Below are positions 55,601-64,000 of a stretch of DNA of 64,000 nucleotides, in pieces (position 1 is the first letter of the stretch; each line of letters opens with the position of its first letter). The DNA comes from Miscanthus floridulus. Taxonomy: Eukaryota; Streptophyta; Magnoliopsida; Poales; Poaceae. The notes beneath the pieces were generated by a model, which worked only from the letters and a program-made list of their open reading frames with translations, searched no databases and was not told the origin of the DNA. The translations under genes were made by a program, and so were the position numbers. The DNA lies in the NCBI RefSeq assembly GCF_019320115.1, contig NC_089598.1, positions 26,703,491-26,767,490 of the forward strand, given 5' to 3'.

Positions 55601-58600
55601 GTGCAATGGTGCACTTCAGTACGAACTATTATTGCTATCTTATCCTCTAAAACCTAGAAAGTTCTTGCAGATAAGAATTTCTGAAAGATTATGAAGCTAA
55701 TCCCACTATACAAATTTGCAGGTCCCAAAAGCACAAAAATACTCTGAGAAATCAAACTTAAATTTGACTTGTGAGCTACTAATTTATAACCCAGGAACAA
55801 AATATATTTTCTAAAGATACGATTGTGTCTTACATACCTCAGATACCAAAGCTTGCACCTTTTGAGAAAGTGTTGAGAGCTCTCCAGCAAGCTCAGAACC
55901 TTTTCTCCTGAAGATAAATGCCACAGATACAAGGGGCTTATAAGATAATTAAATAAATCTTTGTTTCTGCTCTAGGAATTTATTTGCAGTTATGCATATA
56001 AGTATATAACTTATGGTACAAAGCTGGAAAACGGCTGAGTCAGGATCAACAAACATAGCATAACATATACCTAAGAGAATGGATATCCCTATGTATATGA
56101 GCCTCATCGGATGACACTTGTGCTTTCAATATAGAGAGTATAGCCTGCTGTTTAGCATTCTCAACCTGTGCTTCAATCCACTGTCTTTCACTTGTTGCAA
56201 ATCTGTCACCAAAATAGAGTAATTCAGAGTAAATTCAAGAATGGTGAGAAAGTTGCAAAGCTGGAAAACACATTATTAGCTGCCTAAGAGGTAAACACAA
56301 CGAACAGAATGTGATCCCAAATTTTACATAACAAATAACTCAACGAATCAATAACAAACAAAAGGTCACAACATAAAAGTTGAATATTGGAAACAGGTAG
56401 CTATATCATAAAGGTATAATTGAAAGCACAAATAGGGTGCAAACCTATTTTCAGGTGAAAATATTCAAACTTCTATGTAAACCATTGGATGATGGATAGA
56501 TAATTCAGTGGATCATGAATCCTAATGAGGCCTGAGTCCTCATAATTTATTCTTAGATAATTAGGAGGTTACAGAAATTGTCATCCTCATGACCCTAAAG
56601 TTTCTTGAATGTTATGCATCCATCTTTTATGTAAGGCATCCACATGAAGAGTTACCAATTTAGAACATCTGGAACGTAATGTGAGCTTTACTTGATGATT
56701 AAATGAACCATGCAACAAGACTGCATGAGATGATTGCAATTATGAATCTGATGAGTGGTTGCAAATAGAAAGGCTAAGACAAGGTATGAACTATGAAGCC
56801 AAAGCTAATTACATGGAACGAAGTCGTTGCAACTCAGCGACGCGTTGGTGATGATGAGATTTTTCAGAATCTCCTGCATCATGATAACATAATGGTTACT
56901 ATGAGTTCAACTGTTACGTTATCCCAGTATTCGAATCATGCTATTTCCTCCATGAAAGATCAGTTACAAATAATTAAATGAAGAAAGCCAATTTACCTCT
57001 TATCAAGCAATTAGTGATGTCATCAAGACTAACCCAGGAACATTTGGATTTCCCCTCCTCAGCAACAAGTCGAAATGGCCCCTGATCACATAACAAATGT
57101 TAATGTTAAATAAGTAAGCAGAAAAACTGTGGAGAGTTGTCCTATGCTACTCAAAGGGTAAAAAGTAAAATTGTGCGAGATATATAACTGTACATTTTGG
57201 ACATGTAGTGAAGATGACAAAATGTACCTAAATCTGCCAATTTACATGGTATTGGCTTGTCATAGATTGTAAAATTAGCCAGTCAGTTAACTGAGAACAA
57301 TGTGACAGCCAAACATGATTTACCTTCTCAAATTGCTTTGAGAACCACCGATTTAGCTCCTTCGTACAAGCCAAATCGCCAACAACATAGGGGTGGAAGT
57401 CTGAATATGCCAAATATATACTTTCCTCTGCAAACCATAAATAAAGAAGGGATTTCATTGGATACAGTATAATGTTTATACACTATAGAATAGTTAGTAT
57501 TATTCATTGATCAAAAGCGAAAAGAGTAATAGCTATGCCCAATCGCCACTAGGTAAAGCGCATACCATCCCCTGAATGATAATGGGCCAGTTCCTGGGTA
57601 GTAGCAGCGATTCTTCCAAGAACTGCATTCATCTGAAAGTTAGAAAATACATCAAATCAAACTTTACCAAAAAAAAATAACCACATGGAACATATTAATA
57701 TCTTGTTTACATGAGTAAAAATCTACAAAGACTAAGTATTTCATATCTCATATTATCTGCATACTCCAAATAAGACATGTACTCAGAAGCGAAAATTGTG
57801 ATGCAAAAGAAGCAGCCAGGGAATTATTTCATTTACAAGTGTACTAATACAAAATAAAGGGCCATATTTACTACTCCCTCCGTTCCAAATTATAAGTTGC
57901 TTGACTTTTCTGGTACATCCATTTTGCTATGCCTCTAGACATATTATTATATCTAGATACATAGCAAAATGGATGAACCAAAAAAGTCAAAGCGACTTAT
58001 AATTTGGAACGGAGGGAGTATGAGATAAATTGCAGAGTATAGCAAAAGATATCCTGTAATCATTAGTTAAAATCTCATCATGGAAAACACTCAATCGTTT
58101 ACCACAATAACATGAAACAAACCCTTTTTTCTTTTGTGACTGCTATTTGTAAGATACAAATACATTCAGATGTCAAAGTATCATAAGTGAATGTAATAAA
58201 AATCTTTTTCAAACTGCAACTGATTGAGTTATACCTCCAAGTTCCTGGAAGAAAGTATCTCATCTAACGATATAAGCTCTCCACTAACTGCAGACATAGC
58301 AGATACACGTGCCCTTCTACCTTGAATAAGAGTTGAAGCCTGGCCTGCAAGCAAATCAAATTGTGCTTGCTGCCGTGCAAGCTGCTTTTGTAACTCAAAA
58401 ACTTCGGCTCTATATGCTAGTTTTGCTTCACTGCAAGTACAAAAATGAGAAAATTGTCAAGAAAAGCACTTATAAGATGCTAAGAAGGAACATTTCAATC
58501 ATGCGCTTTGCAGCTTGGCATAATTAGCATTTGACTTCACTTGGGTTTACTGATGTTCCGAGAGCAAAAGCCCAAGCAGATACCAGCAGTTTAAATTCTT

Positions 58601-60182
58601 TTTTACAATGTTTTCTGTCAAAAAACCATTCCCGGCAAATAGTTGAAGTAGCATACAAACACCCACTTGTGATTGGTTTCATAAACACTTTGCACCAGCA
58701 TCAATTTCAGAAACCAGTCCCCACTAAAATTTGAACCCATTCTATAAATACGACAATTTAAATGTAGCAATACTTCAATATTTGGAAGTTCCAAGCATAC
58801 CGGATATCAAGAATGGTTTCTTCCGATCCAAACACAGCCTCTTGATTGTCTTTCTTGCTTGAAAAGGCTGAAATACTATCAAAAGCAGAGTCCAAATCTT
58901 CACCCTGAGGAAATGATACATGTGCACCATAAGAGTTTTGAAGCCTGACAGAAATAGACACCTACATAAAAATGCAGTTGCATGGGGGTTCCAGATCTTG
59001 GTTGGGACTGGAACTATTCTCTGATGAAGACTATCCACCAAGAACTAACAAAATTTCAATCCTTCCCCAGAGAATTCAGTGTAATTATAATTACTTAATA
59101 TGCTATTTGACCACAAAACGAAAAATTTGAAGCAGATTTCCAGTACTTGCAGAACCCACTTGCCACATCAATTAAAAGCACTTAAGATACCCTATCATTC
59201 TTTAAAGTCTGTAAGAATGTTAAATGGCCTTTTGAATATACCTCTAACAGTCTTCCCTCTTCCACGAGCTGTTCATACCTGAAAGCCACATGCACAAATT
59301 AAGTAAAAAACAGAATCACCTATTCAAATTAGTATGAAAATAAAAGAATATGACATCAAAACTTTGGATAATTGATCAGTAGGCCTAGTGAAGGCACGAC
59401 AACTCACTAACCACAGCACTACAAGTAAAACTGCAAGTTCAGAAGCATTAAGCAAATCATACAGTAGGAAACAACGTTTATTAACAAAAAACCAGCAGAT
59501 ATTTGACATGTTCTCCCGACGCAACACGCACCCTTCAAATTTTGTTCATGCCCAAATACAATAAAATGGATGCCTTTGACAAAATGCAACTGCAAATTAA
59601 CTCCACCCAGAATCCATAACTTCACACCCAAATTCACAGCTTTATCAAACTGGGGCCATAATCTCTCACTAAACCCTCCACACAACACAGGCATTTGCCA
59701 CTAATTCCCAACATTTCGCGCCCATAGAGAGTTAGAGAGACAAACACTCCCCTAGAGCCCTAGTGCACCTATCCTCCCCGAGAATTCGCAGTAACTCCAC
59801 CACAGATTGGCACCCCAGCTGCCCGAATCTCCCAACAACTAGCCTCCCCATTAACCCTCCGCGCCTCAAACTCAACGCCATTTCGTGTCGCATACCACAG
59901 CAATGCCACAGCGAAATCGGCCTCAGCAGCAATCACCAGCACTACCACAGCCCGAAAAAGGATGCCAGAGCACAATGTGACAAGGGGATGGGAACCATTC
60001 GCTTACTGGGCCAGGTGGGACGGGGAGAGGACGTTGGAGGGGCGGAGGCAAGAGCAGATCCAGGCAAGCAGCGGGCGCGCCTCCTCGTACTGGAACGGCC
60101 ACTCCAGCGCGTCCGCGTCCAGCGGGTCCTCCCCGTCGAACCCCAGCTCCATCAGCGCCGCGCACAGCGCGGCCCCGCTCAT
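52663..60182 (-). CDS. AUG3: Augmin complex subunit 3 (HAUS3 homologue)
   Basis: Eighteen exons on the minus strand: 60182-60007, 59278-59242, 58904-58801, 58430-58235, 57632-57566, 57427-57324, 57081-56997, 56873-56813, 56202-56071, 55907-55838, 55525-55468, 55382-55327, 54565-54413, 54252-54141, 54068-53927, 53342-53267, 53171-53076 and 52791-52663. They sum to 1,854 bp, 617 residues, with every junction GT-AG and in phase. Landmarks are [15 protein letters not shown] at the start, [69 protein letters not shown] and the C-terminal [20 protein letters not shown]. This matches plant AUG3 along its length (Arabidopsis protein of about the same size). Augmin binds microtubules and recruits gamma-tubulin for branching nucleation in spindle and phragmoplast. 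The sequence is mostly coiled coil, as expected. Intact. Confidence 0.95.
54939..55206. mobile_element. MITE in an AUG3 intron (AGAGCATCTGCAAGAG type)
   Basis: 268 bp. AGAGCATCTGCAAGAGTCC at the left pairs with GGAACTCTTGGAGGTGCTCT at the right. It lies between exons 12 and 13. No certain target duplication was found. Confidence 0.72.
57874..58018. mobile_element. Stowaway MITE (Tc1/mariner type)
   Basis: 145 bp between TA dinucleotides (57,872-57,873 and 58,019-58,020). The ends CTCCCTCCGTTCCAAATTAT and ATAATTTGGAACGGAGGGAG are perfect inverted repeats, and most of the element can fold on itself. It lies in the AUG3 intron between exons 4 and 5. Confidence 0.95.
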
Positions 60183-60360
60183 CCTCGCCGTCGGCTGCGG
60201 CCGCCGCAGCTGCTGTGGCGGCGGTGGGAGGCTGTAGTGGTGGACTGGTCTGGTGGGTGGGCGGCCGTGCGCGGCCGGCAGCGGTTGCTCTGCTTGCGTT
60301 GCGTGAGTTGGAAACAACGCGAGCAAAACAAAATGGGACCTGCTGCTTGTTGGGGCAGAT
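60183..60360 (-). promoter_or_regulatory. AUG3 promoter-proximal region
   Basis: GC-rich leader directly upstream of the start codon. The TE-derived block begins near 60,361, so native promoter sequence is short or the repeat supplies part of it. No clear TATA box. Confidence 0.4.
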
Positions 60361-62107
60361 TTTTTTTTAATTTTAACACTTTTTAAAACTAATTTTAAAT
60401 CTAACACTATTTTTTTCCTTCAAAACTAATACTTTTGGCCGCGTCAAGCCTGTGACGTGGCAGGGCTTGCTGACCAGTGACGTGACAGGGCTTACCGCGC
60501 CACCGATGTTGGCGCGGCAGTGACGCGCCTTGATCGGTGGCGCGACAGAGCCGAATAAAAGCGCCGCGGCCCAGTCCCGTCTGCCCGAGCACGCCCGCCC
60601 GCCTGGCTGCCTGTCTGATGCCCCTGGCTGCCCGTCGCCCCGCCGCCCCTCCCGCCACTCCATTGTTGCCTGCCCGCCGCCCCGCCTGCCCTCCGTTGCC
60701 GTCTCCCTTCCTCCTCGGCCTCGTTCAAGGTAATGACATACTTTTTATTTTTGTTTGAATGGTGGATTGGAATATTATGAATAGGAGTTAAGGTTAGGAG
60801 GAAAATTATGTTTGGGAATTATGGGTTACGGTTTGGAGTAAGATATTAGTTTGATTTTATCAATGTTAAGGTTAATTATTTATAACTCGATCGATGTTGG
60901 GCTTGACAAATGGGGATTGGAAAGACGGATGACGTTAGAGGAGAAGAGGGCAAGGAAGGAGGCAAGGGAGGAGACAAGAGTACAGATGCAGGTCTTGAAC
61001 GAGCATGTTGTTGCATTATGTGCCAGTGAGTGCTTGAAAGCCTTTTTTTCGTTGCCTGATTTTAAATGTAATATAATCGCGTTGCTAACTAATTATATTT
61101 TATACGTGAAGGGATTTGATGTAGCGAGGAACACGCTGCAGAGGTGGCTCGTGCAAGGTATGAGGAAAAGAAGTTAGATGAGCACAGAAAGCGAGCTGGT
61201 CGCACCGTTCAATCACTGATTGTGTTGCCTGATGAGGGGGACGAGGATGAGGACGACACTGGCAGACTGAACGAGCTCATCGCTTCAGCAGAGGTGGGCT
61301 TGCACGCGGAGGAGGATGAGGACGACACTGCTAGACTAAGCGAGCTCATCGCTCTAGCAGAGGCGGGCTTGCAGGCAGAGGAGGCTGAGGACGCGTTCTT
61401 CATTCAGGCCGCAAAGGCCACAGATGAAGCGGAGGCCGCTTACGACAGGTGACACGAAGGTCAGAGCAATGCAGGTGAGCCTAGCCACATGAACGAAGAG
61501 GAAAAGAATGCGTTCTTGTCTCAAGCCGCAAATGAAGCGGATGCCGCCTAGCCACAGCAACATGGTTGTGGTTGATGATCGGTATTCGGACGACGAGTTG
61601 CTTACTCAATATATTTCTAACTGAGGGTTTTTGATTGCGCCGTCTGTTAGTTCCATGCTTTATTAATGATCAATGTAGCTATGTACTAAAAATTTTATTG
61701 TGTTGCCTTGTTTTCCATTTGGACTATTGATGTATTGTACCCACGTATCATGTACTCGGATTACCCATGATCGATCTTAAGTGATCCCATCCGTTTGTAT
61801 CTTGCGTTGAGAATTTCTAAAACGAACAAAATCGAGTGAAATTGTTTCGAATACGGTTCGGCACTGGTTCTACCACGCCATAGGCCAGGTTCTGCCGCGC
61901 CATAGCCTTGGGCGCGGCAGTGACGCGTCATGCCCCACGGCGCGGCAGCACCTGGACATGCACAGAAGCCGACCAGCCTCAATTGTAACTGAACGGGAGC
62001 TGTTGTCGGTGATGTAAACAACTACAAGTGCTCCTGTGACCATGCGCAAGCTGAAATGAATATGAAACAAATAAATAGATTTCGTGCGCAAGTTGATAAG
62101 TTGCCAC
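60361..62107. mobile_element. GC-rich grass element with GGCGCGGCAGTGACGCG motifs
   Basis: CCGCGCCACCGATG and GGCGCGGCAGTGACGCG occur at about 60,498-60,528, and a near-identical GGCGCGGCAGTGACGCG lies at about 61,909-61,925 with CCGCGCCATAG just before it. A two-exon gene lies between. Ends and target duplication could not be fixed. I recognise this GC-rich motif type from repeated DNA of sorghum-like genomes but not its class. Confidence 0.45.
60878..61452 (+). CDS. Two-exon acidic coiled-coil protein, TE-linked, function unknown
   Basis: The first exon (to 61,025) encodes LDKWGLERRMTLEEKRARKE and ends at GTGAGT. The intron is 61,026-61,141. The second exon 61,142-61,452 encodes VARARYEEKKLDEHRKRAGR then two in-frame repeats of about 25 residues (DEDDTGRLNELIASAEVGL and DEDDTARLSELIALAEAGL). 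A stop at 61,450-61,452 (AYDR) is followed by further similar sequence (HMNEEEKNAFLSQAANEADA), so the frame is probably shortened. The start codon is uncertain, and M at 60,929 is possible. Confidence 0.5.
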
Positions 62108-62990
62108 TGTAACACCCGGCGTTATGATCTTATTTAGCGCCGTGATTTAGGCCTAAGTAAAACTTTCGAAACGAGTTTCTCGAATTTAAAATATACGTGA
62201 AGCGATAAGCGAATCTTGTGTGACTTAGTTTCGTGGACTCGAATCAAACGCTCAAATTAAACTACGCCGTGCATAGGAATATTTATGAATGTCTGACGAC
62301 GATTCTAGCAAACGGGTTGTTATATTAGATTAAGCATAAGAAGCAATTTTTATAAATAAAATAAAATCCATTAATAAATAAAAAACATATATATATTTAT
62401 ATATATATATATACACTTCCGTGTTTATTTGGATAAGTATGCGTGGTTGAAAAGCTTTGGCCTAGTGACATATTTACGTTCACGTATAAACTCGTTTTAG
62501 TCCCTAGGATAAATTAGTAACGTACCCGCGACAGCAGCCGTCATGACCGCTTGACGCTTAAATACGGTGGTCCATTTTCCCCGCTCTGAAATAATCCATC
62601 ATCCGAATTATTAACGTCGCGTCGTGTTGTGGCATCCGTCGCCATGTACGCGGGCTCGCTGGATATCGTCGATGGTGCAGTACCGTTGTCTACCTCCGTT
62701 GTCACGTCGCTTTGCAACGCTGCCGAAAAACGCCGTGCTGTCCCTGCGTTGATGGAGATGGCCGAGCCGTGTAAATGTTGTCGCCCTATTTTTCTCCATC
62801 TCACTCTCTCGGTGTCTACCTCTGCCTGCCTCGGCTTGTCTCTATCTGTCTTGATTGCTTTTGTCTTCTGCCGCTGCTTGTCCTTGCTCCACTGTTTCTC
62901 TACCGGACAAGGCGGCCGGTCACCTCCGAGCTGCTGCTGTCTCCGACCCCTACTCGGCCGCTGGCACGTTCTGAAGCACTAGTTTATTGA
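62108..62990 (+). repeat. Second Tekay-type LTR, extent unknown
   Basis: TGTAACACCC, GATTTAGGCCTAAG and GAGTTTCTC match the LTR start at 9,914. No polypurine tract precedes it, so it is a 5' LTR, a solo LTR or a fragment. A (TA)n run lies at 62,388-62,413. The similarity is lost to the eye beyond about 62.6 kb. Confidence 0.5.
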
Positions 62991-63691
62991 GGAAGCAAGA
63001 ACCACTACAGGCTTAAATGCAGCAGCAGTAATACGTGTACAAGTTTACATGCAGCAGTCAAGTCGTGTCTGTCCCTGTGTGTTTTACCGGGCCAGAGTCT
63101 TAGTCGTGTCAGACCGGTCTTCACGTTGCTTTCTCCTTCTCCTTTTTCTACTGTCGTGAGGAGGCGCTTCTACTCTGGTCCACCGGGCGTACAGTGGCAG
63201 CACCGACGGGTGTCAACAGATGCAGAGCTGTCAGCTCGTCTGGCCTGGGTGGCCTCATCAGGAGGAGGGCGCTTGCGGCAAGTGACCCTGTCCAGTGTCC
63301 TACGGCCTCGCATTTACACCACGCCTCCCTAGGCCAGCGGTAGCAGCAGCTAGCAGTGTGCACAGTACAGCCAGGCAGCCAGCTGCGAGTGGCGAGTTCT
63401 TTAAGGAGGCGGCAGGCCGGTGCTGGTGCGGTGCCTTTGCCTTGCCTGTCTCTGTCTTGGCTTTGATGCTTGGCGTGGAGTGGAGCAGGGCGAGGTTAGT
63501 GGCCTGCCTTCTTGGAGAAAACAAGCAAAGCGAGGCAACCATTCCGTTCTTGTCCCTTCCTGCTGTGCTTGCGGGTGCTGCTTCTCGGAGCAGTAGCTGT
63601 TGCTGCCTGTTTGTACTATGAGTGAGAGTGTGAGGAGGCGAGGGCGGAGGGCCGCAGCCTGAGCGGGAGAAGGAGGTCGCGGCGAGGAGAG
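62991..63691 (+). other. GC-rich upstream region of the ROP-like fragment
   Basis: Open frames on both strands appear to be by-products of base composition. The last 60 bases (GAGGAGGCGAGGGCGG, GGTCGCGGCGAGGAGAG) look like a plant 5' UTR. Confidence 0.45.
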
Positions 63692-63861
63692 ATGAGCGTG
63701 ACCAAGTTCATCAAGTGCGTCACGGTTAGGGACGACGCCGTGGGCAAGACCTGCATGCTCATCTGCTATACTAGCAACAAGTTCCCCACGGATTACACCC
63801 CACGGTGTTCGACAACTTCAGCGCCAACGTCTTCGTGGATGGCAACATCGTCAACCTGTAG
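63692..63861 (+). pseudogene. ROP/RAC small GTPase, 5' part, mutated and frameshifted
   Basis: It starts [12 protein letters not shown], then [23 protein letters not shown] proteins have GDGAVGKT at the nucleotide-binding P-loop; here both non-lysine-proximal glycines are changed (to R13 and D15). One base is missing at about 63,797-63,800 in TACACCCCACGG, after which the normal switch I sequence [18 protein letters not shown] continues in the next frame and meets TAG at 63,859-63,861. Beyond that the similarity stops. ROPs control actin, vesicle traffic and NADPH oxidase at the plasma membrane. This copy cannot encode one. The window ends 139 bases later. Confidence 0.85.
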
Positions 63862-64000
63862 CCTGTTTCCACCGCGCACGAGCGCACGCGCCAGGTTGTG
63901 TCGCTGAGCCACCACGACCCGCCCGCCGCCGTCGCGTGTGTGCGCGTGCACGCGTGCCCCGCGGCCGTGCCGGTGCTCTGCTCTGGTGTCCGCTCCTCCC

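Noticed and set aside
59763..60728. Several long frames around the AUG3 start
   Set aside because: Only the minus-strand frame with spliced continuation fits AUG3; the rest are composition shadows.
1..64000. CRISPR arrays, bacterial operons, rRNA or tRNA genes
   Set aside because: No regularly spaced direct repeats, no cloverleaf or rRNA-like sequence noticed; the window is plant nuclear DNA.

Overview
This is a transposon-dense stretch of plant nuclear DNA, most probably from a grass of the Andropogoneae (sugarcane, Miscanthus or sorghum relatives). The signs are intron-rich plant genes with GC-rich first exons, grass-type Stowaway and hAT-like MITEs, SIRE-like Ty1/copia and Tekay/Reina-like Ty3/gypsy LTR elements, an RTE-type LINE with a (TTG)n tail, and plant-only gene families. 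The lineage call is inference, because no marker gene is present.

Layout: 1-8.0 kb holds two decayed genes read leftward (a three-exon coiled-coil gene fragment and a plant-mobile-domain gene), then a rightward LTR/leader-like region with a polypurine tract, then a rightward TE-associated pseudogene split by a 506-bp hAT-type MITE with a perfect 8-bp target duplication. 9.9-13.2 kb is a Tekay-type LTR. 13.2-17.4 kb is unassigned DNA with direct and inverted repeats and an exon-like stretch. 17.4-18.75 kb is an inverted fragment of a SIRE-like LTR. 18,892-29,045 is a full-length SIRE-like Ty1/copia element (TSD TGAGG) with degraded gag and pol. 29.5-31.9 kb holds a MITE and a terminal-inverted-repeat element that carries a broken HY5-type bZIP gene copy.

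32,470-41,071 is a folate-biopterin transporter gene whose first exon was cut 20 bases after the start codon by a 5.8-kb chromodomain Ty3/gypsy element (TSD GCCCC). The transporter also carries three small frameshifts and is a pseudogene.

43.7-60.2 kb is the genic part. A six-exon gene (538 codons plus stop) encodes a conserved plant protein, and its fifth intron contains an antisense RTE LINE with an uninterrupted 992-residue ORF. Convergent to it is an intact 18-exon gene for augmin subunit 3 (AUG3/HAUS3, 617 residues). All exon junctions of both genes follow GT-AG and keep phase. Introns and flanks hold several MITEs.

60.4-64 kb returns to repeats: a GC-rich element carrying a small two-exon acidic-protein gene, a second Tekay-type LTR start, and, at the right edge, the 5' part of a ROP/RAC GTPase gene with a mutated P-loop and a frameshift.

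The two intact host genes (unknown conserved protein, augmin 3) have no evident functional link. Nearly everything else records successive TE insertion and decay. No CRISPR, operon, rRNA or tRNA gene was seen.
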